Shown: positions 42,583 to 52,184, counted from the first letter of the stretch. The stretch: DNA of 64,000 nt from JADLGL01 sp963732865 (GCA_963732865.1 CAVTBC010000001.1:124001-188000); one strand, 5' to 3'. A program made the numbers and translations. The notes: a model not told the origin generated them from the letters alone.

Positions 42583-44799
42583 ATGGCCGATCAGGATCTC
42601 GGCGACCGCGCGGTCGAAGCCGCCGGCTCGCTTGGCCAGGGCGATCGGAATTGGGCAGGCGAGACGGGGCTGAGCTTCCGTCTGCGTGAACGATGGCTGC
42701 GTCTGCGCGGGTGGCTCGCCGAGACCTTCGAGCGCGAAGTCGAGCTTGGCCGTGCAAGCCTGTGGCTGCCGGTGCTCTTCGGCGCAGGCATTCTCACATA
42801 TTTCGGCCTGCCGCGTGAGCCGTCAGCGGGCGCATTGGTCTTCGCAAGCGCGGCGGCGATCGCGCTGACGATCGTCAATCGCCGCCGTGCCGCGCTGTTC
42901 CGGCTGTGGCTGGCGCTGGCGGCCGTCATTGCGGGGACGACGATGATGAAGCTCCGGACCGAGATGGTCGCGGCGCCCATCGTCGCCGGCGATTACACAG
43001 GCGACCTGACGGGCTGGGTCGAGAGCATCGAGCGCATGAGCACCAACGTCCGACGCATTGTCGTCCGCGTCGTTTCGCTCGAGGACATGGCGCCGGAGGA
43101 AACGCCCTTTCGCGTCCGCATCACCGTTCGCGGCCAGTTTGACGCGGTGCGCGTCGGCTCGGGCATTTCCGGGCTCGTGGCGCTGCAATCGCCGCCGGCT
43201 CCGGTGATGCCGGGCGGCTATGATTTCGGCCGCGAGCTCTTCTACGAAGGCATCGGCGCGTCCGGCTTTTCGTACGGGCCGCCCGACATTGTCGACCTCG
43301 GGCCGATCCCGCTCGGCATCCGCCTCAAGATCCCGGTCGCCAATCTGCGCGCCAGCGTCGGCGCACGGATCGAGGAGGCGCTGCCGGGCGATACCGGCCA
43401 GATCGCCAATGCACTGATCACCGGCGACCGGCAAGGCATCCCCGACGCGACGACCGACGCCCTTCGCCTCTCCGGGCTGGGGCACATTCTGGCGATTTCC
43501 GGGCTGCATATGGCGCTGGTGGCCGGCGCGGTGTTTGGCGTGCTGCGCGCCCTCTTCGCGCTGTCGCCATCGCTTGCCCTCAGACGTCCGATCAAGAAGT
43601 GGGCGGCACTTGGTGCTTTCGGCGCGGCGACCTTCTACCTCGTCCTGTCGGGCGCCAGCATTTCGACCCAGCGCTCCTTCATCATGCTCGCCGTCATGCT
43701 TATCGCCGTGCTCCTGGATCGGCGCGCCTTCAGTGTCCGCAATGTTGCGGTCGCGGCGACAATCGTCCTCGTGCTGACGCCGGAAGCATTGCTCACCGCG
43801 TCGTTCCAGATGTCTTTCGCAGCGACGCTGGCACTCATCGCCGGCTTTGAAGTCGTCTCCGAACGACGGCGAAAGCGGCTGGCGATCGGGCCGCCGGCCG
43901 AGCGCACTTTGCTGCGGACGGCGATCTACTGGGTCGGCGGGCTGATGCTGACCTCAATCCTTGCCGGCCTTGCCACGGCGCCCTTCGCGGCGTTTCAGTT
44001 CAACCGGACGGCGCCGCTGTCTCTGCTCGCCAATTTGGCAGCGGTGCCGGTTCTGTCATTCCTGGTCATGCCGATGGCGCTGGCGGCCGTGGTGCTGATG
44101 CCCTTCGGGCTCGAAGGGCCGCCGCTGTCGATCGTGGATATCGGCCTCCGCTATATCGTCGGCGTCGCGGAGGAGGTCGCGGCGTGGACCGGAAATGCCG
44201 GGCTCGTCGCGTCCGCGCCTGCGGCAGCGCTGCTACTGGCCGCGCTGGGTCTCATCTGGCTTTGCCTTTGGCGGCAGCGCTGGCGGCTGGCGGGGCTGCC
44301 GATCCTGGCCTCAAGCGTTCTCGTCGCGGCGACCGGGTTACGCCCAGACATTCTCGTGGAGGAGACGGGCGGGACAATCGCCGTTCGCGGACCCGACGGG
44401 CGTTATCATGTCGCCGGCGCCAATGCCGATTTCGAGGTCGAGACTTGGCTGCGCGCCGACGCCGACCCGCGCGCCACAAACGATCCGTCGCTGGACGAAG
44501 GCGTCACCTGCGATCCGCTCGGCTGTACAATGCTCATCGGCGACAGCGGCCTGCGCGTTGCCCTGTCGTTGGAGGCGATCGGCCTCGCCGAGGATTGCCG
44601 CATGGCGGCGGTCATCATCACCGCCGAGGACGTTCCGGCCGACTGCGGCGCGGCCGTGGTCATCGACCGCCGGATGTTGGCGGAGGGCGGGGCGCAGGCG
44701 ATCTATGCTGATTTCACCGGGGAGGGCCCGTTGACGTTCCGGGTCGTGCCAACGCGGCCGGCCGCGCGGCGGCCCTGGATGCCGCCGCTCGTCCAATAG
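42583..44799 (+). CDS. comEC: ComEC/Rec2 family competence membrane protein
   Basis: Predicted inner-membrane DNA-uptake channel, 738 residues. Order: cytosolic N-terminal segment, two helices, a DUF4131-like periplasmic OB domain (about 115-215), then the competence domain with many helices and the signature SGLGHILAISGLHMALVAGA (about 295-315). The C-terminal region (about 585-738) stands where a metallo-beta-lactamase domain sits in Gram-positive ComEC, but no HxHxDH motif is visible, so any nuclease function there is probably lost. Position between lexA and gltX is the usual rhizobial one. Confidence 0.9.
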   Translation: MADQDLGDRAVEAAGSLGQGDRNWAGETGLSFRLRERWLRLRGWLAETFEREVELGRASLWLPVLFGAGILTYFGLPREPSAGALVFASAAAIALTIVNRRRAALFRLWLALAAVIAGTTMMKLRTEMVAAPIVAGDYTGDLTGWVESIERMSTNVRRIVVRVVSLEDMAPEETPFRVRITVRGQFDAVRVGSGISGLVALQSPPAPVMPGGYDFGRELFYEGIGASGFSYGPPDIVDLGPIPLGIRLKIPVANLRASVGARIEEALPGDTGQIANALITGDRQGIPDATTDALRLSGLGHILAISGLHMALVAGAVFGVLRALFALSPSLALRRPIKKWAALGAFGAATFYLVLSGASISTQRSFIMLAVMLIAVLLDRRAFSVRNVAVAATIVLVLTPEALLTASFQMSFAATLALIAGFEVVSERRRKRLAIGPPAERTLLRTAIYWVGGLMLTSILAGLATAPFAAFQFNRTAPLSLLANLAAVPVLSFLVMPMALAAVVLMPFGLEGPPLSIVDIGLRYIVGVAEEVAAWTGNAGLVASAPAAALLLAALGLIWLCLWRQRWRLAGLPILASSVLVAATGLRPDILVEETGGTIAVRGPDGRYHVAGANADFEVETWLRADADPRATNDPSLDEGVTCDPLGCTMLIGDSGLRVALSLEAIGLAEDCRMAAVIITAEDVPADCGAAVVIDRRMLAEGGAQAIYADFTGEGPLTFRVVPTRPAARRPWMPPLVQ

Positions 44800-44873
44800 C
44801 GCTTGCCGCCTGCCCTCTAAAGGGACACTGATCGGGTTCCCTTTCGTGGCAGGGAAACGGAGGGCGGATCGCC

Positions 44874-45681
44874 ATGCTGGAAACCGACAAAGTGTTCGCC
44901 GGCTCGGTCCCGGAAAACTACGACCGCTATTTCGTCCCGCTTATCTTCGAGCCCTACGCCGCCGACATCGTGCGCCGCGCCGTCGCCCTTGTGCCGAAGG
45001 CCGTTCTGGAGACCGCCGCGGGCACCGGCGTCGTCACACGCACCCTGGCGCCGAAGCTGGCGAAGGGCGCGCGCTACATCGCCACCGATCTCAACCAGCC
45101 GATGCTCGACTATGCGGCCGCGAAGCAACCGGCCGGCAGCCCCGTCGAGTGGCGTCAGGCCGACGCCTTGGCGTTGCCTTTCGAAGACGCGAGCTTCGAT
45201 CTCGTCATCTGCCAGTTCGGCGCTATGTTCTTCCCCGACCGTGTCGCCGGCTATCGCGAGGCGAAGGCGCGTCCTTCGCCCGGGCGGGCATTTCCTCTTC
45301 AACGTCTGGGATCGCATCGAGGAAAACGTCTTCGCCGACGACGTCACGAACGCGCTTGCCGCGTTCTTCCCCGACGACCCGCCGCGCATGATGGCGCGCA
45401 CGCCGCACGGCTATTACGACACCGCCCTGATCCGCCGGGATCTTGAGCAGGCAGGCTTCGAAAGCATCGACATCGACACGCTTGCCAAGGAAAGCCGCGG
45501 TCCGTCGGCGCGCATCGTCGCGCTCGCCTACTGCCAGGGTACCCCTGTGAGCGCCGAGATTGCGGCGAGGGGAGACCTCGACGCCGCCACCGACTACGTC
45601 ACCTCAGCGCTGACGGAGAAATACGGGCTTGGCGAAGTCGCCGCCAAGATTCAGGCGCATGTGATTACGGCGGCGGCTTAG
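44874..45681 (+). CDS. class I SAM-dependent methyltransferase, frameshifted in this sequence
   Basis: A Rossmann-fold methyltransferase. The first frame gives motif I AVLETAAGTGVVTRTLAP and LPFEDASFDLVICQFGAMFF, then breaks within YREAK; the following frame continues RVLRPGGHFLFNVWDRIEEN, the usual motif that follows. One extra G at 45266-45267 accounts for it. Corrected length is about 268 residues. Resembles UbiE/COQ5-like or type 11 methyltransferases acting on small molecules; substrate unknown. It lies between comEC and lexA (convergent, 14 bases). Confidence 0.75.
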
Positions 45682-45695
45682 GCTCTGCTCCGCGT

Positions 45696-46397
45696 TCAGT
45701 ACCGCCGCATGAGGCCGATGAGGCGGCCCTGGATGCGCACGCGGTCGGGGCCGAAGATGCGCGTCTCATAAGCCGGGTTAGCGGCTTCGAGGGCGATCGA
45801 GGCGCCCTTGCGGCGGAGGCGCTTGAGCGTTGCCTCCTCCTCGTCGATGAGGGCAACGACGATGTCGCCGCTGTCGGCGTTCTCGGATTTGCGGATGAGG
45901 ACCGTATCACCGTCAAAGATGCCGGCGTCGATCATCGAATCGCCGCGGACTTCGAGGGCGAAATGCTCGCCGGCGCCCAGCATCTCAGGCGGCACGGCGA
46001 TGGTGTGGCTGTGAGTTTGGATCGCCTCGATCGGCGTGCCGGCGGCGATGCGGCCCATAACGGGGATCGAGACTGCGTCATTGTCGGCGCCCGGCGAAGA
46101 AGCGGCGCGCAGGCGCCCAAGATCGCCCTCTATGACGGCCGGCGAGAAGCCGCGATTGCGCGAGGCCGCCCCGGCGATTGCCGATTCCGGCATGCGGAGA
46201 ACTTCCAGCGCCCGCGCCCGGTTGGGCAGGCGGCGGATGAAGCCGCGTTCTTCCAGCGCCTTGATGAGCCGGTGGATGCCCGATTTCGACTTGAGGTCGA
46301 GCGCGTCCTTCATCTCGTCGAAGGACGGGGGAATGCCCGATTCCTTCAGGCGCTCATGAATGAACATCAGCAATTCATGCTGCTTGCGCGTCAACAT
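45696..46397 (-). CDS. lexA: SOS response repressor LexA
   Basis: Repressor of DNA-damage genes; RecA-stimulated self-cleavage inactivates it. 233 residues. N-terminal winged helix (MLTRKQHELLMFIHERLKES, SFDEMKDALDLKSKSGIHRL recognition helix), hinge, and the S24 peptidase domain with the catalytic Ser in GDSMIDAGIFDGD and the Lys in RKSENADSGDIVVAL region. Autoregulated, judging from the perfect box in its promoter. Confidence 0.96.
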   Translation of the reverse strand: MLTRKQHELLMFIHERLKESGIPPSFDEMKDALDLKSKSGIHRLIKALEERGFIRRLPNRARALEVLRMPESAIAGAASRNRGFSPAVIEGDLGRLRAASSPGADNDAVSIPVMGRIAAGTPIEAIQTHSHTIAVPPEMLGAGEHFALEVRGDSMIDAGIFDGDTVLIRKSENADSGDIVVALIDEEEATLKRLRRKGASIALEAANPAYETRIFGPDRVRIQGRLIGLMRRY

Positions 46398-46445
46398 ATT
46401 TTGGGCTCCAGCCGTCCGAGACTCGCTCGGTACAAAACGCGAACG

Positions 46446-46474
46446 AATGTATCTGTTCTAGTTGTGTTCGACAA
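46446..46474 (-). promoter_or_regulatory. lexA promoter with perfect LexA box
   Basis: On the minus strand: TTGTCG (46474-46469), 17-base spacer, TACATT (46451-46446). The plus strand shows GTTC-TAGTTGT-GTTC at 46455-46469, an exact GTTC-N7-GTTC alphaproteobacterial LexA box lying in the spacer. Shows autoregulation and gives a reference for the SOS box at 20570-20584. Confidence 0.85.
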
Positions 46475-46479
46475 GCCCT

Positions 46480-46494
46480 GAACAAGACGTAAAC
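46480..46494 (-). promoter_or_regulatory. second, imperfect LexA-type box upstream of lexA
   Basis: GAAC-AAGACGT-AAAC on the plus strand, one base off the direct-repeat consensus (GAAC-N7-GAAC), placed just upstream of the lexA -35. Its centre AARACGT is nearly the same as in the box at 20570-20584. It may add cooperativity; it may also be chance. Confidence 0.5.
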
Positions 46495-46522
46495 CTGGAA
46501 GCGGTTTCGCCGCAGGCAGTTG

Positions 46523-47719
46523 TCAGGGGAGGCGGATGATGCGGCAGGATTGGCCGGCTTTGGCCGCCGGCGCGTTCGGCGGGCGGACGATGAGACAGTC
46601 TGCGGCGGCGAGGGTGCGCAGCATCGCGGAGTCCTGCCGGGCGAATGGCGTCGCTATGAGCAGCGATTCGGCGGGCTGGTCGAGGGCAGCGCGGAGGTAA
46701 TCCTGCCGGTCGTCATTGGCTGCGACGTCCGCGCCGATGATCGCCGGTTCGGTCGGGTCGATCGGCGGTGCGCCGAGGAGAGCCCGGATCAGCGGCATGA
46801 GGAACATGAGCGAACAGACGAGGCTCGAAACGGGATTGCCCGGCAGGCCGAAGATGCGCATGGCGCCGAGCCCTCCGAACAGCATCGGCCGGCCGGGGCG
46901 CATGGCAATGCGCCAGAACTCCCGCGTCGCACCGACGGCCGCAAGCGCGTCATGAACGACGTCATGCGCACCGACCGAAGCGCCGCCGATGGTGACGAAG
47001 ACGTCCGTGCCGCGGGCCGAGATGATGGCTTGCGCGACGGCTCGGGCGTCGTCGCGGACGATGCCGAGATCGACGGCTTCGGCCCCTGCTTTGCGCGCCA
47101 TGGCGGCGAGGGCGACGGCGCTGGCGGCAGTGATCTGGTCGGGGCCGGGGAGGGCGCCGGGGGACACCAACTCGTCGCCGATCGAGAGGAATGCCACACG
47201 CGGACGGCGGCGCGCGGATACGCTGCCGAAGCCGGCGGCGGCCGTGAGGGCGAGCTCGACGTGGACCGAGCTCGCGCCCGGCCGGAGCAGCGTGTCGCCG
47301 GCGCGGAAATCGAGACCGGCGGGACGGATATAGCGGCCGCGCTCGACGGAGCCCTGGACGATGACGCTGTCGCCCTCGACCGCGGCCTTCTCCTTGATGA
47401 GCACTGCGTCGGCGTCCGGCGGCATCGGTGCGCCGGTGTTGACGATGATCGCCTCGCCCGGCCCAAGCGCGCCGGCGAAGCGCTTGCCGGCGGCGGATTC
47501 GCCGATGATGCGCAGCGTCGCGCCTTCCATTGCGCCAGCGGCGCGGACGGCGAAGCCATCCATTGACGAGGCGTCGAAGGGCGGTTGGTCGCGCGTGGCG
47601 ATCAGCGGTGCGGCGAGGAAACGGCCTGTGGCTTCAGCCAGCGGGATGGCTTCAGCTTCATCCGGGACGACGCCGGCCACAATGCGGGCGAGGGCTTCCT
47701 CAACCGGCAGCAGAGTCAT
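46523..47719 (-). CDS. moeA: molybdopterin molybdotransferase MoeA
   Basis: Inserts molybdate into molybdopterin. 398 residues beginning MTLLPVEEALARIVAGV. Visible: PPFDASSMDGFAVRA, the MPT-binding segment VVHDALAAVGATREFWRIAM preceded by GGASVGAHD, and RPGRPMLFG with GLPGNPVSS. Overlaps the end of moaC by 20 bases. Between lexA and moaC as in most Hyphomicrobiales. Confidence 0.95.
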   Translation of the reverse strand: MTLLPVEEALARIVAGVVPDEAEAIPLAEATGRFLAAPLIATRDQPPFDASSMDGFAVRAAGAMEGATLRIIGESAAGKRFAGALGPGEAIIVNTGAPMPPDADAVLIKEKAAVEGDSVIVQGSVERGRYIRPAGLDFRAGDTLLRPGASSVHVELALTAAAGFGSVSARRRPRVAFLSIGDELVSPGALPGPDQITAASAVALAAMARKAGAEAVDLGIVRDDARAVAQAIISARGTDVFVTIGGASVGAHDVVHDALAAVGATREFWRIAMRPGRPMLFGGLGAMRIFGLPGNPVSSLVCSLMFLMPLIRALLGAPPIDPTEPAIIGADVAANDDRQDYLRAALDQPAESLLIATPFARQDSAMLRTLAAADCLIVRPPNAPAAKAGQSCRIIRLP

Positions 47720-48191
47720 CGGCGTGCCAATGGCCGGAGCGGCCGCCCGATTTCTCGATGAGGCGGATGTCGCCGATCACCATGCCGCGGTCGAGCGCCT
47801 TGGCCATGTCGTAGATGGTGAGGCAGGCGACGGAGACGGCCGTCAGCGCCTCCATCTCGACGCCGGTCCTGCCGGTTGTCTTCACCGTGGCGGTGACGCG
47901 CAAGCCGGGCAGCGCATCATCAGCGGCGATGTCGATGTCGATCCTGGCGATCGGCAGGGGATGGCAGAGCGGGATCAGCTCGGCGGTGCGTTTGGCCGCC
48001 ATGATGCCGGCAATGCGCGCCGTGCCGACGACATCGCCCTTCTTGGCGTTGCCGGCGAGGATCGTCGCCAGAGCGCCGGCGGACATGGAAATGGCCCCAG
48101 CGGCGGTGGCGATCCGTTCGGTCTCGGGTTTGTCGCTCACATCGACCATCCGCGCGACGCCGGAGCGATCGAGATGGCTGAGGTCGGCCAT
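47700..48191 (-). CDS. moaC: cyclic pyranopterin monophosphate synthase MoaC
   Basis: Second step of molybdopterin synthesis, with MoaA. 163 residues: MVDVSDKPETERIATAAG, KKGDVVGTARIAGIMAAKRT, LIPLCHPLPIARIDID, VKTTGRTGVEMEALTAVSVA and KSGGRSG. The catalytic Lys lies in the C-terminal IEKSGG region. Starts one base after trpC ends. Confidence 0.96.
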   Translation of the reverse strand: MADLSHLDRSGVARMVDVSDKPETERIATAAGAISMSAGALATILAGNAKKGDVVGTARIAGIMAAKRTAELIPLCHPLPIARIDIDIAADDALPGLRVTATVKTTGRTGVEMEALTAVSVACLTIYDMAKALDRGMVIGDIRLIEKSGGRSGHWHADDSAAG

Positions 48192-48192
48192 G

Positions 48193-49002
48193 CTATTCGG
48201 CGGCGAGCGCCGAACCGCCGATCAGCGTGGACGTCGCGGCGGCAACGTCCGCCTGGCGCATCAGGCTTTCACCAACGAGGAAGGCATGGATGCCGACCTT
48301 GCCGAGGCGGCGGATATCGGCCGGGGCGAAGATGCCACTTTCGCCGACCATCGTGCGCTCCGCCGGCACCCGCGGGGCCAGACGCTCGCAGGTCGCCAGC
48401 GTCGTCTCGAAGGTGTGGAGGTCGCGGTTGTTGATGCCGATCAGCGGCGAGGTGAGGGCAAGGGCGCGGTCCAACTCCGCCTCGTCATGGACCTCGATGA
48501 GGACGTCCATGCCCAGGCTGTGGGCCGTTGCTTCGAGGTCGGCGGCGCATTCGTCGCTGACCGCGGCCATGATAATGAGAACGCAGTCGGCGCCCCAGGC
48601 GCGCGCCTCCCAGACCTGATAGGCCTCGAACAGAAAGTCCTTGCGCAGCACCGGCAGGTCGACAGCGGCGCGGGCGGCGAGAAGGTCGTTACGTCCGCCC
48701 TGGAAGAATGGCGCATCGGTGAGGACCGAGAGGCACGCGGCGCCGCCTTCGGCATAGGCCCTGGCGATTTCGCCGGGATCGAAGGCCTCGCGGATCAAGC
48801 CTTTCGACGGGCTCGCCTTCTTGATCTCGGCGATGAGGCCGGGTTTGCCGGCGTCGATGCGGCTGCGTAACGAGGCGTAGAATCCCCGGGCAGGCTGGGC
48901 GCCTTCGGCGCGGCGGCGGATCTCCGCCTCGGAAATGATGGCCTTCGCCGCCGCGATTTCGGCGCGCTTGGATTCCTCAATCTGTTTCAGAATGTCGGTC
49001 AT
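48193..49002 (-). CDS. trpC: indole-3-glycerol phosphate synthase
   Basis: (beta/alpha)8 enzyme of tryptophan synthesis; 269 residues. GLIAEIKKASPSKGLIREAF, LRKDFLFEAYQVWEARAWGA, IEVHDEAELDRAL, IGINNRDLHTFET and the phosphate loop MVGESGIF. Overlaps trpD by four bases. A separate TrpC, not fused to TrpF. Confidence 0.96.
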   Translation of the reverse strand: MTDILKQIEESKRAEIAAAKAIISEAEIRRRAEGAQPARGFYASLRSRIDAGKPGLIAEIKKASPSKGLIREAFDPGEIARAYAEGGAACLSVLTDAPFFQGGRNDLLAARAAVDLPVLRKDFLFEAYQVWEARAWGADCVLIIMAAVSDECAADLEATAHSLGMDVLIEVHDEAELDRALALTSPLIGINNRDLHTFETTLATCERLAPRVPAERTMVGESGIFAPADIRRLGKVGIHAFLVGESLMRQADVAAATSTLIGGSALAAE

Positions 49003-50024
49003 GCCGTCTCCATAGCATTGGAGACGGCGACAAGGCGCGCAAGCCGCTCGGCGGCCGCACCGGAATCGATTGAGGTGCGGGCAAGGTCGAGGCCTTCGGC
49101 GAGGTCCTCGGCGAGGCCGGCGATGACCAGTGCGGCGGCCGCATTCACCAGCACGACATCACGGTAGGGACCCGATTCGCCGGCAAGCACGGCGCGGAGG
49201 GCGGCCGCATTGCTGTCGGCATCACCACCCTTGATGGCGTCGAGCGGCGTCAGCGGCAGGCCGACATCGTCGGGGGAAAGGTCGAATAGGCGGACCGTGC
49301 CGTCCTTGAGTTCGGCGATCTTGGCCGGTCCGGCGAGCGTGATCTCGTCGGTGCCGCCGGCGCCGTGGACGACCCAGGCGCGCTCGGTGCCGAGATCGCG
49401 GAGGACATAGGCGAGAGGCTCCACCCAATCGGCCGAGAAGACGCCGAGCAACTGGCGCTTGACGCCAGCCGGGTTCGACAGCGGGCCAAGGAGATTGAAA
49501 ATCGTCCGCGTGCCGAGTTCGACCCGTGTCGGGCCGACATGCCTCATCGCCGAATGGTGCATCGGCGCGAACATGAAGCCGATACCGGCCTCGTCGATGG
49601 CGCGGGAAATCTGGTCCGGCGTCAGGTCGAGCTTGACGCCAAGCGCGGCCAGCACATCGGCTGCGCCGGATTTCGACGAGAGAGCGCGGTTGCCGTGCTT
49701 GGCAACCGGGACACCCGCGCCCGCGACCACGAAGGCGGTGCAGGTCGACACGTTCTGCGTGCCCTTGGCGTCACCGCCAGTGCCGACAATGTCCATAGCG
49801 CCCTCGGGCGCCTTCACCGGCACCATCATGGCGCGCATGACGCTCACTGCGCCGGCAATCTCGTCGACCGTTTCGCCGCGCACGCGGAGCGCCATCAGCA
49901 GCGCGCCGATCTGCGACGGGGTCGCGTCCCCGGACATCAGGATTTCGAACGCCTGGCGGGCCTCGTCACGCGTCAGGGGCGTTCCGTTGGCGGCCTTGGC
50001 AATGAGCGGCTTCAGATCCGCCAT
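48999..50024 (-). CDS. trpD: anthranilate phosphoribosyltransferase
   Basis: 341 residues with the start at MADLKPLIAKAANGTPL, whose ATG shares a base with the trpG TGA; the frame is open further upstream but lies within trpG. PRPP-binding loops DIVGTGGDAKGTQNVSTCTA and VAKHGNRALSSKSGAADVL, and FAPMHHSAMRHVGPTRVELG are typical. Confidence 0.96.
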   Translation of the reverse strand: MADLKPLIAKAANGTPLTRDEARQAFEILMSGDATPSQIGALLMALRVRGETVDEIAGAVSVMRAMMVPVKAPEGAMDIVGTGGDAKGTQNVSTCTAFVVAGAGVPVAKHGNRALSSKSGAADVLAALGVKLDLTPDQISRAIDEAGIGFMFAPMHHSAMRHVGPTRVELGTRTIFNLLGPLSNPAGVKRQLLGVFSADWVEPLAYVLRDLGTERAWVVHGAGGTDEITLAGPAKIAELKDGTVRLFDLSPDDVGLPLTPLDAIKGGDADSNAAALRAVLAGESGPYRDVVLVNAAAALVIAGLAEDLAEGLDLARTSIDSGAAAERLARLVAVSNAMETA

Positions 50025-50638
50025 CAGGCGACCGAGCGCTGCCTGCGGTTCCGCGCGTTCCACGCGGAGGCGATGTCGAGGAAATTGCGGAGAATTTGGT
50101 GCCCGTGCTCGGACGCGATCGATTCTGGATGAAACTGGACGCCGTGGATCGGCAGACTGCGGTGCATCAGCCCCATGATCACGCCATCCTCGGTCTTTGC
50201 CGTGACCTCCAATGACGAGGGCACGGTTGCTGGATCGATCGTCAGCGAATGATACCGCGTCGCCTGGAAGCGCGGCGGCAGCCCGGCAAACACCCCCCGG
50301 CCGGTATTGCTGATCTCGGAGAGTTTGCCATGCATGAGGGTTGGCGCGCCAGTGACCTTGCCGCCAAAGGCCTGGCCGATCGCCTGATGGCCAAGACAGA
50401 CGCCAAAAAGCGGGATTCCGGCGACGGCGGCGCTGGCGATGACGTCGAGGCAAATGCCGGCTTCGTTGGGGGTGCAGGGGCCGGGTGACAGGACGATCGA
50501 TTCCGGGTTCATGGCGATGGCTTCGCCCACGGAGATCTTGTCGTTGCGATAGACCTCCATCTCCGCCCCCAACTCGCCGAGATAGTGGACGAGGTTGTAG
50601 GTGAAGCTGTCATAGTTATCGATGACGAGGTGGGTCAT
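50024..50638 (-). CDS. trpG: anthranilate synthase glutamine amidotransferase component
   Basis: Class I glutamine amidotransferase partner of TrpE; 204 residues. Nucleophile in PLFGVCLGHQAIGQAFGG (Cys about 84), and the His-Glu pair in VQFHPESIASEHG. It is a separate gene, not fused to trpE as in Rhizobiaceae and Bradyrhizobium. It could also serve folate synthesis as PabA. Confidence 0.95.
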   Translation of the reverse strand: MTHLVIDNYDSFTYNLVHYLGELGAEMEVYRNDKISVGEAIAMNPESIVLSPGPCTPNEAGICLDVIASAAVAGIPLFGVCLGHQAIGQAFGGKVTGAPTLMHGKLSEISNTGRGVFAGLPPRFQATRYHSLTIDPATVPSSLEVTAKTEDGVIMGLMHRSLPIHGVQFHPESIASEHGHQILRNFLDIASAWNARNRRQRSVA

Positions 50639-50669
50639 GAAAGTGACCCCAAACCGTTTAGCCTTGCCA

Positions 50670-52184
50670 TCACTGCCCCCGTCCGACCGATGATGCGTAT
50701 CTTACCGCCTCTTCGGCGGCGCGGAAAAGCGCGCGCGCCTTGGCGACGCATTCGGCCTGCTCGTTCTCCGGCACCGAATCGGCGACGATCCCGGCTCCCG
50801 CCTGGGCATACATCGTGTTGTCCTTGATCAGCGATGTGCGCAGGGCGATGCAGGTATCCATGTCGCCATTGGCGGAGAAATAGCCGACGCAGCCGGCGTA
50901 GAGGCTCCGCTTCTCCAGCTCCAATTCGTCGATGATCTCCATCGCCCGGACCTTCGGTGCGCCGGAAACGGTGCCGGCGGGAAAGCCGGCGGTGAGCGCG
51001 CTGAGGGCGTCGTGGTCCGGCGATAGCTTGCCGACGACGTTCGAAACGATGTGCATCACTTGGCTGTAATATTCGAGATAGAATTGGTCGGTGACCTTCA
51101 CGGTGCCGATCTGCGAGACGCGGCCGACATCGTTGCGGCCGAGGTCCAGCAGCATCAGATGCTCTGCGCGCTCTTTCGGATCGGCGAGGAGTTCCTCCGC
51201 CAGGCGCTTGTCTTCTTCCGGCGTCGCGCCGCGGGGCCGCGTGCCGGCAATCGGACGAATGACGACTTCGCCATTGCTCACGCGAACCAGAATCTCGGGG
51301 CTCGAACCGGCGACCGCGAACGAGCCGAAGTCGAGATAATAGAGATAGGGCGACGGATTGGTACGGCGGAGGGCGCGGTAGAGCGCGAAGGGGGGCAGGG
51401 TGAACGGCGCCTCAAAGCGTTGCGACAGCACCACCTGAAAGATGTCGCCGGCGGTGATGTATTCCTTGGCCTTGTCGACCATCTCGCGATAGCGCTCCGG
51501 CGGCGTGTTGGAGCGGATCGGCAGTTCGGCGTCGGCGTTGATGCTGTCGGCGCTCTTATCGACATGGCGGTCGAGCGCATCGACGACGGCGGTAATGCGC
51601 TCGACGGCCTTGGCATACGCCGTCGCCGCATCGACGTTGGCGGACGGCCGGACCGGTGTGACGATGGCGATGTCGTCGCGGACGCTATCGAATACGACGA
51701 TCACGGTCGGGCGGATCATGATCGAATCGGGGATACCGATCGGGTCGGATTTAGGCGGCCCCAATTCCTCGATGAGGCGGATCGTATCGTAGCCGAGATA
51801 GCCAAACACGCCCGCCGACATTGTCGGCAGGACCGGCGGCAATTCGATGCGGGATTCCTGGATAAGGGCGCGCAGGGCTTCGAGCGGCGGCGCGTCGGTG
51901 GGCTCGAAGCGGGCGGGGTCGGCCGACGGGTTGCGGTTGATCTCGGCAACTCTCCCGTTGACGCGAAAGATGACGTCCGGGTCGATGCCGATCATCGAAT
52001 GCCGGCCGCGGACCGCGCCGTCTTCTACCGATTCCAGCAGGAAACAGTTGGTACGACCCGCCGACAGTTTCAGCATTGCGGAGACGGGCGTCTCGAGGTC
52101 TGCGACAAGCCGAGTCCACACGACCTGGCTTTGCCCCGTTTGGTAAAGCCGATCGAACTCGGATCGCTGTGGCTCGATCAACAC
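50670..52184 (-). CDS. trpE: anthranilate synthase component I
   Basis: Converts chorismate to anthranilate using ammonia from TrpG. The proposed GTG start at 52184 gives 504 residues; upstream of it the frame is inside ppiD. The N-terminal region contains the tryptophan-feedback site LKLSAGRTNCFLLESVE; catalytic motifs include IAGTRPRGATPEEDKRLAEE, LMLLDLGRNDVGRVS and FPAGTVSGAPKVRAMEIIDE. No Trp-rich leader is seen before it. Confidence 0.94.
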   Translation of the reverse strand: MLIEPQRSEFDRLYQTGQSQVVWTRLVADLETPVSAMLKLSAGRTNCFLLESVEDGAVRGRHSMIGIDPDVIFRVNGRVAEINRNPSADPARFEPTDAPPLEALRALIQESRIELPPVLPTMSAGVFGYLGYDTIRLIEELGPPKSDPIGIPDSIMIRPTVIVVFDSVRDDIAIVTPVRPSANVDAATAYAKAVERITAVVDALDRHVDKSADSINADAELPIRSNTPPERYREMVDKAKEYITAGDIFQVVLSQRFEAPFTLPPFALYRALRRTNPSPYLYYLDFGSFAVAGSSPEILVRVSNGEVVIRPIAGTRPRGATPEEDKRLAEELLADPKERAEHLMLLDLGRNDVGRVSQIGTVKVTDQFYLEYYSQVMHIVSNVVGKLSPDHDALSALTAGFPAGTVSGAPKVRAMEIIDELELEKRSLYAGCVGYFSANGDMDTCIALRTSLIKDNTMYAQAGAGIVADSVPENEQAECVAKARALFRAAEEAVRYASSVGRGQ

